DNA of 64,000 nt, from assembly GCF_000745015.1 (NCBI RefSeq), contig NZ_JQNA01000002.1:5580001-5644000 (forward strand), written 5' to 3'. Position numbers and translations under genes: made by a program. How positions within the stretch are numbered: the stretch's first letter is position 1; every line of letters starts with the position of its first letter. Shown in pieces: positions 54,164 to 63,668 of the stretch. This DNA is from Burkholderia sp. 9120 (GTDB lineage: Bacteria > Pseudomonadota > Gammaproteobacteria > Burkholderiales > Burkholderiaceae). The notes beneath the pieces are model-generated. The model had not been told where the DNA came from and made no database searches. It saw only the letters and a list, made by a program, of their open reading frames with translations.

Positions 54164-54323
54164 AACCCCTCTTGGCGAGACATGCCTTACAGGCATGCCC
54201 GCCAGCCTACAAAGTCTTTTTCCTTTGCGCAAGCCCCCACTACATTACCCATCAGGCAGCGACGCAACCGACACAGCGCACCTGCACACCATGCCTTCCA
54301 TCTATATCGCAGAGGAACCTGAA

Positions 54324-55187
54324 ATGACCGCACAGACCCACCAGAGCGCCCCGACCCAGTTCGTCGAAGCAAACGGTATCCGCTTCGCGTATCGCCGCTT
54401 CGGCAAGACCGGCGGCGTGCCGCTCGTGTTCAACATCCACTTCACCGGCACGATGGACCACTGGGACCCGGCCGTGACCGACGGCCTCGCGCAAGGCCGC
54501 GAAGTGATCCTGTTCAACAACGCCGGTATCTCCAGCAGCTCGGGCGAGGTGCCGGAATCGATCGAGGCGATGGCCGCCAACGCCGCCGCGTTCATCAAGG
54601 CGCTCGGCCTGACGCAGGTCGACGTGCTCGGTTTTTCGATGGGCGGTCTGATCGCGCAAACCCTGGCGATCGCCGAGCCGACGCTGGTGCGCCGGCTGAT
54701 TCTGGTCGGCACGGGCCCGCGCAGCGGTGAAGGGATGGAATCGCTCACGCCGGAAGCGCAGGACATTTTCGGCGCGAGCTACGCCGAGCCGGACCATCTG
54801 TGGCTGCGCGTGCATTTCTCGCCTTCGGACGCGAGCCAGGCGGCGGGTCGCCGGTTCCTGCAGCGTTTCCGTCTGCGCAGCGAAGGACGCGACCCGGAAG
54901 CCAACGAGAAGGTCGCACCGGCGCAACTCGCCGCGCTCGCCAAATGGGGCGCGCCGCGTCCGACGCCGTTCGACTACCTGAACGAGCTGAAGCAGCCCAC
55001 GCTGGTGGTCAACGGCGACAACGACGTGATCATCTATTCGATCAATTCGTGGATTCTTCAGCAGAACCTGCCGAACGCTCAACTGATCCTCTATCCCGAC
55101 GCGAACCACGGCTCGCTGTACCAGTACCCGCAGCGCTTCGTCGCGCACGTGGCGCAGTTCCTGGCGGCAACCGGCGCAGCCGACTAA
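54324..55187 (+). CDS. Alpha/beta hydrolase
   Basis: 287 residues with GAGGAA seven bases before the ATG. Fold landmarks: NGIRFAYRRFG, nucleophile GFSMGG, acidic residue in VVNGDNDV and histidine in DANHGS. The first loop reads NNAGISSSSG rather than the common DQRGxGxS, a pattern of the bromoperoxidase/epoxide hydrolase-like group. It precedes an SDR by 61 bases in an operon controlled, presumably, by the divergent LysR protein. A small-ester or lactone detoxification role is guesswork. Confidence 0.92.
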   Translation: MTAQTHQSAPTQFVEANGIRFAYRRFGKTGGVPLVFNIHFTGTMDHWDPAVTDGLAQGREVILFNNAGISSSSGEVPESIEAMAANAAAFIKALGLTQVDVLGFSMGGLIAQTLAIAEPTLVRRLILVGTGPRSGEGMESLTPEAQDIFGASYAEPDHLWLRVHFSPSDASQAAGRRFLQRFRLRSEGRDPEANEKVAPAQLAALAKWGAPRPTPFDYLNELKQPTLVVNGDNDVIIYSINSWILQQNLPNAQLILYPDANHGSLYQYPQRFVAHVAQFLAATGAAD

Positions 55188-55248
55188 GCGCGATCAATCC
55201 ACCCAATCAACAAGCCATCGATTCGATTTACCTAACCGGAGTCTCGTC

Positions 55249-55995
55249 ATGAACAATCTCACAGGCAAAACCGCGCTCGTTACGGGCGCTTCACGCGGCA
55301 TCGGCCGCGCCAGCGCGCTCGCGCTCGCCCAGGCCGGCGCGCAGGTGCTGGTTCACTACAGCAGCGGAGAGAAGGAAGCGGACGCCGTGGTCGCCGAAAT
55401 TCGCGCGGCCGGCGGCAATGCGCAGAAAGTCGCCGCGAACTTACGCAATGCCGACGGTCCGCACGAACTGGCCAAACAGGTGCGCGCGGTGATCGGCCAT
55501 CGGCTGGATATTCTGGTGGCGAATGCCGGCATTTCGAAGGCGGCGAGCATTGAAGACACGACCGTCGCGGATTTCGACAATCTGTTCGCCGTGAACGTGC
55601 GCGCGCCTTTCTTTCTCGTGCAACAGCTCTTGCCGGTAATGTGCAAGGGCAGCAGCGTGGTGCTGCTGTCGTCGCTCGCCGCGCGCGCCGCGGTCGGCAC
55701 GCTGCCCGCGTATGCCGCGACCAAGGGCGCCGTGGATACGCTCGTCAGGCATTTTGCGTCCGCGCTCGGCGAACGCGGCATTCGTGTGAATGCGGTTGCG
55801 CCGGGGGTCGTTGAAACCGACATGTCCAATTTCACGAAAACCGATTCGGGACGCGAAGTCACACTGAACATGCAGGCCTTGAAGCGGGTCGCGCAACCGG
55901 ACGATATTGCCGGCGCCGTGGCCTTCCTGGCCTCCGACGCCGCGCGCTGGATCACCGGCGAAACGCTGCACGTGGACGGCGGCTCGAAGCTCTGA
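55249..55995 (+). CDS. Short-chain dehydrogenase/reductase (SDR, FabG-like)
   Basis: 248 residues. Cofactor motif TGASRGIG, structural NAG, and catalytic Tyr155-x3-Lys159 (PAYAATKG) with a preceding Ser; C-terminal GETLHVDGG is typical of classical SDRs. It reduces or oxidises a carbonyl/alcohol pair with NAD(P)H. It follows the alpha/beta hydrolase closely, so the two probably act on the same compound. Substrate unknown. Confidence 0.94.
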   Translation: MNNLTGKTALVTGASRGIGRASALALAQAGAQVLVHYSSGEKEADAVVAEIRAAGGNAQKVAANLRNADGPHELAKQVRAVIGHRLDILVANAGISKAASIEDTTVADFDNLFAVNVRAPFFLVQQLLPVMCKGSSVVLLSSLAARAAVGTLPAYAATKGAVDTLVRHFASALGERGIRVNAVAPGVVETDMSNFTKTDSGREVTLNMQALKRVAQPDDIAGAVAFLASDAARWITGETLHVDGGSKL

Positions 55996-56034
55996 GCCCG
56001 ACGTTCAAAGCGCTAACCTCGACGCGCCGCCCGT

Positions 56035-56056
56035 TGACCGGTCAGCCTGCCGGTCA
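56035..56056. terminator. Hairpin at the convergent 3' ends of the SDR and dienelactone hydrolase genes
   Basis: TGACCGG (56035-56041) pairs with CCGGTCA (56050-56056), the latter overlapping the dienelactone hydrolase stop codon. There is no T-tract. A modest candidate. Confidence 0.35.
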
Positions 56057-56761
56057 CTTCCACATCGTGCGGCCGAAGAACGTCAGCGTGCGGTCCCATG
56101 CCTGCTGCGACCAGACCGGATCGAACTGGGTCCGCGGAATACGGCCGTAGCCGACCGCCGTTTCGTTCGCAAACGCATGATGCGCGAGATAGCGATGGAA
56201 TTCGACGTCGACGTTCGCTTCGGTCAGCTTCTTTTCCAGCGCGTCGACCGTTTCCGCCGGGAAAAACTCGTCTTGCGTCGCCCAGTGGCCGATCAGCGGC
56301 ACCTTGATTTTCGACGCGTCGATATATTCCAGCGGCGGAAAGCCGTACCACACCACGCCGGCCGCCACTTCGGGGATATTGGATAGCGCGAGCAAGGTCA
56401 GCGCGCCGCCCATGCAATAACCGGTCACCGCCACCTTATCCGCCTGCTGCTTCAGATACTGAACCGCGCCGCGCACGTCCTGCGTGGCGGCGTCGCCGAA
56501 ATCGAGCGCGCTCATCAGATGGTGGGCCTCTTCCTGCTCGACGGTCGATTTGCCGCGGTACAGATCGGGCACCAGCGCCAGATAACCGGACAGGGCGAGG
56601 CGATCGGCGACGCCGCGAATCTGGTCGTTCAACCCCCACCACTCCTGAATCACGACGACGGCGGGCGCGCCTTCCAGTTTCGCCGGCTTCGCGAGATAGC
56701 CTTGCAACGGCTTGCCGTCAGGCCGGTTAAAAGTGACCATCGATCCGTGTGGCTGTTTCAT
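56054..56761 (-). CDS. Dienelactone hydrolase family protein
   Basis: 235 residues from the ATG at 56761, preceded by GAGGAG. Nucleophile Cys116 in GYCMGG, an early QEWWGLN segment, a late acidic DEFFP and histidine HHAFAN, as in carboxymethylenebutenolidase. The family hydrolyses dienelactones in chlorocatechol breakdown, but many members act on other esters. No aromatic-degradation genes lie beside it. No signal peptide. Confidence 0.93.
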   Translation of the reverse strand: MKQPHGSMVTFNRPDGKPLQGYLAKPAKLEGAPAVVVIQEWWGLNDQIRGVADRLALSGYLALVPDLYRGKSTVEQEEAHHLMSALDFGDAATQDVRGAVQYLKQQADKVAVTGYCMGGALTLLALSNIPEVAAGVVWYGFPPLEYIDASKIKVPLIGHWATQDEFFPAETVDALEKKLTEANVDVEFHRYLAHHAFANETAVGYGRIPRTQFDPVWSQQAWDRTLTFFGRTMWK

Positions 56762-56968
56762 CGGTTTCTCCTCGGGGTAGACGAAGCCGCTAGCATAGCG
56801 CCAGTGCCCCCCGTTCTGCCGGCGGCCTGCCATCCCGCGATACGTGCGATCAAGGCCTCGCCCACGGCCGGCCCGGGGTCTTTGCACCGGCGCAACGATC
56901 GAATTTTGCGAAACCCGCCACTCGATCTCATACTGCCGGCTACTTATCGCTTCCGGTTCGGGTCAGTC

Positions 56969-57946
56969 ATGGTCGTACCCAAGTTCGTCGACGCCATTCG
57001 CCGCTCCGGAATGGACGCCTGCGTCAAGCTGCTGGTTGCGCTGTCCGTGATTGCCGCCGCCCTGTCCCGTCCAGCATTCTGCGACGCGTCCACCACCGCC
57101 TCATCTCCTACCGTTGGATCCGCGAGCGTCATGCACGTCCGGATTCTTCGCGTACCCGGCGACACGGTGCGCGAGGGCCGCTGGGCTTTTCTGATCACCG
57201 CGCTGGACCACACCGTGCCGGCTTACGGCCCCTACGTGATCGACAGCTATTCGGCGGCCATGTCGGCGCGGCGCGAGATCGACGAGGTCATCGCAGGACG
57301 CCGGATCAACGTGCTGGCCAGCGAACCCGGCCACCATGAACTCGACGCCGCGACCATTCCGATTCCCATTCCGATCGACCGTGGTCTGCTTGGCTATCGC
57401 GTGGCGCTCATCAACGAAGGGCAGCAGGCGAAGTTCAACGCGATCCACGACCTCGCGGGCCTGCGCACGCTGACGATCGGCCAGGGACAGGATTGGGGCG
57501 ACGTGCCGGTGTACCGGCTGGCCGGCGTGCCGCTCGTCACGGCGAGCCGCTACGACCTGCTGTTTCCGATGCTGGCCGATCACCGCTTCGATATGTTTCC
57601 GCGCGGCGTGCTGGAAATCACGCGCGAGTTGAAGGCGTTTCAAACGAGTTTTCCACAGATGCGGGTCGAGTCCCATCTGCTGATCCGCTATCCGTACGCG
57701 CAGTTTTTCTACGTCAGCAAGGACGACCCGATCCTCGCGAAGCGAATCAACGACGGCCTCGAAGCCATGTTGAAGGACGGCAGTTTCGACGCGCTGTTTC
57801 GCGCGTATTTCTCGCGCAGCATCGCTGACCTGCATCTCGAACGGCGCGTGCTGATCGACCTGAAGAATCCGTTTCTGCCGGCGTGGGTGCCGTTGGACCG
57901 CAAAGCGCTCTGGCTCGATCCATTCATCGGGAATAAGCGCAACTGA
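56969..57946 (+). CDS. Periplasmic solute-binding protein (SBP_bac_3-like), likely a sensor input
   Basis: 325 residues from the ATG at 56969; 57011 is an alternative that still keeps the signal peptide (KLLVALSVIAAALSRPAFC). The mature part resembles family 3 solute-binding proteins, but with an atypical ligand region (TIGQGQDWGD, YDLLFPMLADHRFDMFPRG). No ABC importer is nearby, while kinases follow 600 bases downstream, so it may detect a compound rather than feed transport. That link is inference. Confidence 0.82.
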   Translation: MVVPKFVDAIRRSGMDACVKLLVALSVIAAALSRPAFCDASTTASSPTVGSASVMHVRILRVPGDTVREGRWAFLITALDHTVPAYGPYVIDSYSAAMSARREIDEVIAGRRINVLASEPGHHELDAATIPIPIPIDRGLLGYRVALINEGQQAKFNAIHDLAGLRTLTIGQGQDWGDVPVYRLAGVPLVTASRYDLLFPMLADHRFDMFPRGVLEITRELKAFQTSFPQMRVESHLLIRYPYAQFFYVSKDDPILAKRINDGLEAMLKDGSFDALFRAYFSRSIADLHLERRVLIDLKNPFLPAWVPLDRKALWLDPFIGNKRN

Positions 57947-58084
57947 AGGATTGGCTGATAACGGTTCAGGATTTCCTGACTTCAGAATCAGCAAACCGGC
58001 CGCCCAGAACCCGTGCCGCCTGACGTTCAGCAGACGGCAACGCGTTTAAAGTGGAGCATCCCCTTCCGTTGCCGGATGACCGTC

Positions 58085-58483
58085 ATGCCCGATTATTTTT
58101 TGCAGCGCAAGAAGACGGTCAATCGCATCGACGCGCTGTGCGCGGCTCTGTTCGAACTTTGGTGTGAGGAGAAAAAACGTGTACCGCTCGCGTATCTTTT
58201 GCACTGCTGGCCATTAACCGGTCACGATCCGGTGTCGGTCAAAAAGATCGCCGACGCGCTGGCGGATCTGTCGCAGTTCCAGGCCAGTCTGCTCAGCCCC
58301 GGCGCGTCGCAGATGATCCGCGAGGTGATCGGCAACGTGCGCGAGATCATCGGCGAGCCGGCCCCGCCGGGCGCGCTGGCCGCGAACGGCGCCGGCATCA
58401 TGTGGACGCGGGTCCGGTTGGGCAATCCGTCCGCCGCGGTGGCGGCCTTCACAAAAGCCGATTTCCTCGACGGCCCCTTATAG
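58085..58483 (+). CDS. Small protein of unknown function ahead of the histidine kinases
   Basis: 132 residues; starts at 58076 or 58013 are possible. No signal peptide or membrane helix. Text such as INRIDALCAALFELWCEEKKRVPL-like helices suggests a compact alpha-helical protein. The product is not recognised. It lies 61 bases before the hybrid kinase and on the same strand, so it may be part of the same signalling unit. Confidence 0.7.
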   Translation: MPDYFLQRKKTVNRIDALCAALFELWCEEKKRVPLAYLLHCWPLTGHDPVSVKKIADALADLSQFQASLLSPGASQMIREVIGNVREIIGEPAPPGALAANGAGIMWTRVRLGNPSAAVAAFTKADFLDGPL

Positions 58484-58544
58484 ACCGCGATTTGCCTGCA
58501 AGTGCAAAATACAAACACAAGAATCACAGCACCTGCGGGGAATT

Positions 58545-60710
58545 ATGGTGGTCAATAGCTTGAGTTCTCTCCTGGCCTCGACCGGCCGACTCCGGCATAG
58601 CGTGGTGCTGCGACTGCTCGCCATCGTGCTGCTGTTCAGTTGCGCGGTCACCCTGTTGCTGACCGCGCTGCAGCTTTACCGCGACTACGGCCGCGGCGTC
58701 GACGCGATCGAGACCCGTCTGGCCGATATCGATCGGAGCAATCGCGACAGTCTCGGCGAAGCGCTGTGGCAACTGAACCGCACCGAGCTTCAGTTGCAGT
58801 TGAACGGGATTTTGCGGCTCGCCGACATGCGCGCCGCCGAAGTGCGCGAGACCGGTTCGAGCGCCGCCCCGCTGGTGGTGACGGCCGGCACGCCGGAGAG
58901 CGGCGCCGTGATAGCCCGCGAATTTCCGATCTTCTACCGGATTCACGGCGTGCAGCAGAAAATCGGCAGCCTGTACGTGCAGGCGACGCTCGACAATCTG
59001 TATCGCGCGCTCACGCAAACCGCGCTGGTCATTCTCGTGAGCCAGGCGGCCTACACGTTTGTCGTCGCGCTGTTCACCATCTATATCATCTCGCGCCTCG
59101 TCACCCGGCATCTCGCCACGATCGCGCGGCAGGTCGGTCAGTACGATTTCCGCTCGGCGCACCAGCCGTTCGCCCTGCCGCGCCCGCAGCCGCGCTGGCC
59201 CGACGAACTCGACCGCGTGGTCGCCGCGTTCAACAACATGGGGCCGCGGCTGCACGAGGCGTATCTGGTGGAACGCGACACCGCCGCGCAGCGCGAGGCG
59301 CGGCATCTGGCCGAAGCGGCCAATCGGGCCAAGAGCGCCTTTCTCGCCAACATGAGCCACGAACTGCGCACGCCGTTGAACGGCATTCTCGGCTATACGC
59401 AGATTTTGCTGCGCGACGCCAGCCAGAGCGAACGCCAACGCGGCGCGGTCGAAGCCATTCACCGCAGCGGCGAACATCTGCTGGCGCTGATCGACGACAC
59501 GCTCGACTTCGCGCGGATCGAGGCCGGCAAGCTGCGCATTGAAATGACCGACGTGCCGCTGCCGAGGGTGCTCGACACGATCCGCGAAATCATCGGCGTG
59601 AAGGCGGAGCAGAAGCGCCTGCAGTTCACCTGCGAAATCGCGCGCGGTCTGGCCTGCGCGGTTCGCGCCGACGAGCAGCGCTTGCGCCAGGTTCTGCTGA
59701 ACCTGCTCGCCAACGCGCTCCGCTTCACGGACACGGGACAGGTCAGCCTGAACGTGGAGCGGGCGCCCTCCGGCGCGGTGCGCTTCTGCGTGCTCGATAC
59801 CGGCATCGGCATTTCGGCGACCAAACTAAGCAGCATTTTCGAGCCGTTCGAACAGGCCGGCAGCGCCGCGCGGCGCGCCGGCGGCGTCGGCCTTGGTCTC
59901 GCGATCAGCCAGCAACTGGTGCGCGCGATGGGCGGCGAAATCCGCGCCGAAAGCGAGCCCGGTCATGGCAGCGCGTTCTGGTTCGATCTGGCGGCCGCCA
60001 CGGTCAATTCCGCCGCGCCGCGCAGTGTCGCGCCCGGCACACCGTCGCGGCGTGTGATCGGCTACGCGGGCGCGCGCCGCTCCGTGGTGGTGATCGACGA
60101 CGAACCCATCAACCGTGCGATGGTGAGCGAGTTTCTGCGGCACTTGGGGTTTGAGGTGCGCGAAGCCGCCGGCGGCCGCGAAGGCATTGCGATGGCGCGC
60201 GAGGAGACGCCGTCGCTCGTCATGACGGACATTCTGATGCCCGACATGGACGGCCTCGAAACGACGCGCCGCTTGCGGCGTCTGCCCGGCTGCCATGACA
60301 TTCCGATCATCGCGATGTCGGCGAATCCGTCGTGGAGCGGCGAAAAACGCAGTCTTCATGCGGGCGCGAATGCGTTTCTGCCGAAGCCGGTCGAATTCGA
60401 CCGGCTGCAAGCGCATCTTGCCGATCTGCTCACGCTGGAATGGCGCTGCGCGCCGCCCACGGGCTCCGCACCGGTCGAGCCGCCGCCTGAACCCTCGCCC
60501 ACGCTGTCGACGGCCGAGATGGAGACGCTGCACCGGCTGGCCCGTCTCGGCGACATGCGCGCGATCGCCGCGTGGGCCGACCGGATGACGGCGCTCGACG
60601 CCCGCAACCTGCCGTTCGCGGCGCAACTGCGCGGGCTGGTCAAAGACTATCAGTCGAAAGCGATTCTGCTGCTCGTCGAAGCGCATCTCGACCGGAGGCG
60701 CACGTCATGA
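58545..60710 (+). CDS. Hybrid sensor histidine kinase (periplasmic sensor-HAMP-HisKA-HATPase-REC)
   Basis: 721 residues. Membrane helices at about 20-45 and 160-185 enclose a periplasmic sensor of about 115 residues. A HAMP-like linker, HisKA (phospho-His272 in SHELRTPLN), HATPase (NALRF, DTGIGI, GVGLGL) and a receiver with phospho-Asp562 (MTDILMPD) follow. A C-terminal helical module (about 640-715, starting STAEMETLHRLA) is not a standard HPt. The stop overlaps the next kinase (ATGA). It probably passes phosphate to a separate receiver, possibly that of the adjacent kinase. Confidence 0.94.
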   Translation: MVVNSLSSLLASTGRLRHSVVLRLLAIVLLFSCAVTLLLTALQLYRDYGRGVDAIETRLADIDRSNRDSLGEALWQLNRTELQLQLNGILRLADMRAAEVRETGSSAAPLVVTAGTPESGAVIAREFPIFYRIHGVQQKIGSLYVQATLDNLYRALTQTALVILVSQAAYTFVVALFTIYIISRLVTRHLATIARQVGQYDFRSAHQPFALPRPQPRWPDELDRVVAAFNNMGPRLHEAYLVERDTAAQREARHLAEAANRAKSAFLANMSHELRTPLNGILGYTQILLRDASQSERQRGAVEAIHRSGEHLLALIDDTLDFARIEAGKLRIEMTDVPLPRVLDTIREIIGVKAEQKRLQFTCEIARGLACAVRADEQRLRQVLLNLLANALRFTDTGQVSLNVERAPSGAVRFCVLDTGIGISATKLSSIFEPFEQAGSAARRAGGVGLGLAISQQLVRAMGGEIRAESEPGHGSAFWFDLAAATVNSAAPRSVAPGTPSRRVIGYAGARRSVVVIDDEPINRAMVSEFLRHLGFEVREAAGGREGIAMAREETPSLVMTDILMPDMDGLETTRRLRRLPGCHDIPIIAMSANPSWSGEKRSLHAGANAFLPKPVEFDRLQAHLADLLTLEWRCAPPTGSAPVEPPPEPSPTLSTAEMETLHRLARLGDMRAIAAWADRMTALDARNLPFAAQLRGLVKDYQSKAILLLVEAHLDRRRTS

Positions 60711-62719
60711 ACGCCAACGCCAACCTGACGCAGCCGGCCACCATCCTGGTCGTGGACGACGCGCCGATCAACATCGGCGTGGTGGTGGACAGTCTCGAAG
60801 ATGAAGGCTTTCGCGTACTGATCGCGCTCGACGGCGAAGAAGCGCTCGAACGCGCGCATTTTTCGCAGCCCGATCTGATTCTGCTCGACGTGAAGATGCC
60901 GGGCATCGACGGATTCGAAACCTGTCGCCGGCTCAAGCGCGAAGAAGCAACCCGCGAGATTCCGGTGATCTTCATGACCTCGCTGGGCGAACCCGACGAT
61001 CTCGTCGAAGGCTTCTCGGCCGGCGGTATCGACTACGTGACCAAGCCGTTCCAGATTGCCGAAATGCTGGCGCGAATCCGCACCCACCTCGCGCTGCGCG
61101 CGCTGCACAAGCAACTGCGAACGCAGAACGTGCAGCTCTCGAACGAGGTCGCGGCGCACCGCGAGGAACAGGCCGCGTTATCGCGGGTGCGCGACGAACT
61201 GGAAATCCGGGTCGCGGACCGGACCAGCCAGCTTGCACGCGCGAATGCGAACCTGCTGATCGAAATCGACGAACGCAAACGGACCGAAAGCAAGCTGGTA
61301 TCGAGCGAAACGCGCTTTCGCACGATCGTCGAAACCAGCCCGGTGCCGCTGTGCATCACGTCCATGCACGACGGCCGCGTGCTGTACATGAACGCGCCGT
61401 TTCGCTGGCTGTTCGCACTCGACAAGGAATGGCGCGGCGTCACCTACATCGCCGATTTTTACGTCGACCCAACCGAGCGCGACCGCACAATCGCATTGAT
61501 GCGCGCCGAAGGCGGCTTTACCAATGCCGAAATCCAGTTCAAGGATTCGGCCGGCGCCAGCTTCTGGGCCGTCGCCACCGCCCGCATTGCCACCTTCGAC
61601 GACGCCCCCGCGATCTACGTCGGCTTCAACGACGTCACCGCGCGCAAGCAGACGGAAGAAATGCTGCGCGCGAGCGAAGCGAGCCTCGCGAACGCGCAAC
61701 GGCTCGCCAAACTCGGCGACTGGGCATGGAACGTCAGCGATGGGGTGACGCACTGGTCGTATGAGATGTACCGGATTCTCGGCCTCGAACCGAACGGCGT
61801 GCGTCCGAACCTGCGGACGCTGCGCGCCGCCCTGCATCCCGACGATCGCGCTGCGGTACGGCACGCGGTGCATACGGTGATCGCCGGCCGGCGGCCGCAG
61901 TTTCTCGATTGCCGTCTGAGCGGGAGCGGCGGCGAGCCGCGGATCGTGCAACTGCACGTGGAATGTTCGAGCGGTGGACTCGGGCAGCCGCTCACGCTGG
62001 TCGGCACGATGCAGGACATCACCGAACGCAAGCGCGTCGAACAGGAACTGCTCGAATCGCGCGAACGGTTGCGGGAATTGTCGGCGTATATGGAAGCGGT
62101 GCGCGAAGAAGAACGCAAACGCATCGCGATGGAAATTCACGACGAACTCGGCCAGTTGCTGACCGCGCTAAAAATGGACGTGTCGTTGCTGCGCATGCGT
62201 CTGGACAGCGATTCTGAAGCGGCGCGCAAGACCGACGACATGCGCGAGCTCGTCGAAAAAACCATCTGGATGGTACGAAATGTCGCCAGTCATCTCCGAC
62301 CGGCCGCGCTAAACTTCGGCGTCGTGTCGGCGCTCGAATGGCTGGTCGACGACTTCGTGCGGCGCAATCAATTGCCGTGCAAGCTGGCGATTCACGGCGG
62401 CGAACCGGTGCTGCCGGACGCGCATGCCACGGCGGTGTTCCGTATCGTGCAGGCGTCGCTGACCAATATCGCGCGGCACGCGCTGGCCACGCGCGTCGAC
62501 GTGACGCTCACCGGCGGCGACAACGCATTAGCCCTTCATATCAGCGACGACGGCTGCGGTTTCGACCCGGCCGCCGCGCGCCGCCGCTACTCGTACGGAC
62601 TGCTGGGCATGAGCGAGCGTGCGCGGCTGATCGGCGCCACGTTGCAGATCGAGAGCGCGCCGGGCGCGGGCACGACCGTCTCGATTCACATCCCGCTCAC
62701 GAATCGGAATCCCCCATGA
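60707..62719 (+). CDS. REC-PAS-PAS-histidine kinase of the NarX/HisKA_3 type
   Basis: 670 residues, soluble. An N-terminal receiver (about 10-125, Asp61 in LLDVKMPG), a coiled coil (about 135-195), two PAS domains (about 205-325 and 335-455), a HisKA_3 dimerisation helix with His478 in EIHDELGQ and a C-terminal HATPase (DDGCGF, GLLGMSERA). A kinase with its own N-terminal receiver suggests it is driven by the preceding hybrid kinase, making a two-kinase relay. Start and stop overlap the neighbouring genes by four bases each. Confidence 0.94.
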   Translation: MNANANLTQPATILVVDDAPINIGVVVDSLEDEGFRVLIALDGEEALERAHFSQPDLILLDVKMPGIDGFETCRRLKREEATREIPVIFMTSLGEPDDLVEGFSAGGIDYVTKPFQIAEMLARIRTHLALRALHKQLRTQNVQLSNEVAAHREEQAALSRVRDELEIRVADRTSQLARANANLLIEIDERKRTESKLVSSETRFRTIVETSPVPLCITSMHDGRVLYMNAPFRWLFALDKEWRGVTYIADFYVDPTERDRTIALMRAEGGFTNAEIQFKDSAGASFWAVATARIATFDDAPAIYVGFNDVTARKQTEEMLRASEASLANAQRLAKLGDWAWNVSDGVTHWSYEMYRILGLEPNGVRPNLRTLRAALHPDDRAAVRHAVHTVIAGRRPQFLDCRLSGSGGEPRIVQLHVECSSGGLGQPLTLVGTMQDITERKRVEQELLESRERLRELSAYMEAVREEERKRIAMEIHDELGQLLTALKMDVSLLRMRLDSDSEAARKTDDMRELVEKTIWMVRNVASHLRPAALNFGVVSALEWLVDDFVRRNQLPCKLAIHGGEPVLPDAHATAVFRIVQASLTNIARHALATRVDVTLTGGDNALALHISDDGCGFDPAAARRRYSYGLLGMSERARLIGATLQIESAPGAGTTVSIHIPLTNRNPP

Positions 62720-63348
62720 TCAGAATTCTCATTGCAGACGACCACGCGATCGTGCGAGGCGGTTTGAAGCAGATCATCGCGACCACCGCCGACATGATCG
62801 TCGCGGACGAAGCGGCCGAGGGCGCGGAAGTGCTCGACAAACTGCGCGCCGGCTGTCCCGATCTGCTGCTGCTCGACATGACGATGCCGGGCATCAGCGG
62901 CATCGATCTGATCCGGCGTGTGCGGGCCGAGTACGCCAACCTGCCGGTGCTCGTGCTGAGCATTCACAACGAGGCGCAGGTCGTCTCGCGCGCTTTGCGC
63001 GCAGGCGCCACCGGCTACCTCACGAAAGACAGCGACCCGGAGGTGCTGTTGACCGCGATTCGCAAGCTCGCCGAAGGCGGCCGCTTTATCGATCCGAAGC
63101 TGGTGGATTCGATGATCTTCGGCACGCACACGGGCGAAACACCGCCGCACGCCATTCTGTCCGACCGCGAATTCCAGGTGCTGCAAGCACTGGCCGCCGG
63201 AAAGAGCATTAACGACATTGCCGAAACGTTCGCACTCAGCGCCAAAACCATCAGCACTCACAAAATGCGGCTGATGCAAAAGCTCGGCCTCAACAATAAT
63301 TCCGAACTGATTCGCTACGCGATCCGGCATCACCTGAGTACCGAGTGA
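62716..63348 (+). CDS. NarL/FixJ (LuxR-type) response regulator
   Basis: 210 residues. The receiver domain (about 1-118; DDH acidic pocket, phospho-Asp54 in LLLLDMTMPG, and Lys near 104 in TKDSD) is joined to a LuxR-type HTH (about 145-205; SDREFQVLQALAAGKSINDIAETFALSAKTISTHKMRLMQKL). It is the cognate output of the HisKA_3 kinase encoded just before (ATGA overlap). Target genes unknown. Confidence 0.96.
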   Translation: MIRILIADDHAIVRGGLKQIIATTADMIVADEAAEGAEVLDKLRAGCPDLLLLDMTMPGISGIDLIRRVRAEYANLPVLVLSIHNEAQVVSRALRAGATGYLTKDSDPEVLLTAIRKLAEGGRFIDPKLVDSMIFGTHTGETPPHAILSDREFQVLQALAAGKSINDIAETFALSAKTISTHKMRLMQKLGLNNNSELIRYAIRHHLSTE

Positions 63349-63570
63349 TTAGGCTCAGGAAATCCTTACATTTTTATCAGAATTTCCCGACACTCAATTG
63401 CGGGTGCACTGACCGACAAAATTTATAAGCGGCTTTATGCTTGAATGACTACGTTTTGGTTTACTATCTCGCCTACCAAAGGCGGTCCAGTCAGACAGCC
63501 TGCTTGCTACGAATCTTCGGAAACCCCCGCCAGCATTCGAGCTAAAGCAACAAATACTGTATTGCGCTGC
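63349..63570. other. Intergenic region after the response regulator, lower GC
   Basis: About 220 bases with no convincing gene. A 65-codon plus-strand frame starting at 63445 has no Shine-Dalgarno and runs into the terminator stem, so it looks accidental. It may carry the promoter of the structured transcript that follows. Confidence 0.4.
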
Positions 63571-63668
63571 GTCAATCGTAAGATTGACCGACAAACGTCT
63601 CTCAGGTTCTGGCATGCAATCCTCGGACGCCAGAGTCTTTAGGCCGACACGCTGTGTCGGCCTTTTTT
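63571..63668 (+). ncRNA. Candidate small RNA with three stem-loops and an intrinsic terminator
   Basis: Three successive hairpins: GTCAATC-gtaa-GATTGAC (63571-63588), TTCTGGC paired with GCCAGAG across a 15-base loop (63607-63635) and a terminator stem (63641-63663) with T-run. The order resembles a compact regulatory RNA or an attenuator-like leader. No family is recognised and no promoter is assigned, so this is a candidate only. A long 3' untranslated region of the regulator transcript is an alternative. Confidence 0.35.
63641..63668 (+). terminator. Strong rho-independent terminator
   Basis: A perfect ten-base stem, AGGCCGACAC and GTGTCGGCCT, closes a three-base loop (GCT) and is followed by six T. 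This is the clearest intrinsic terminator in the window. It ends either the signalling operon or the small RNA candidate. Confidence 0.9.

Noticed and set aside
63445..63642. A 65-codon ORF upstream of the terminator
   Set aside because: No ribosome-binding site, and it ends at the terminator stem; the hairpins explain the region better.
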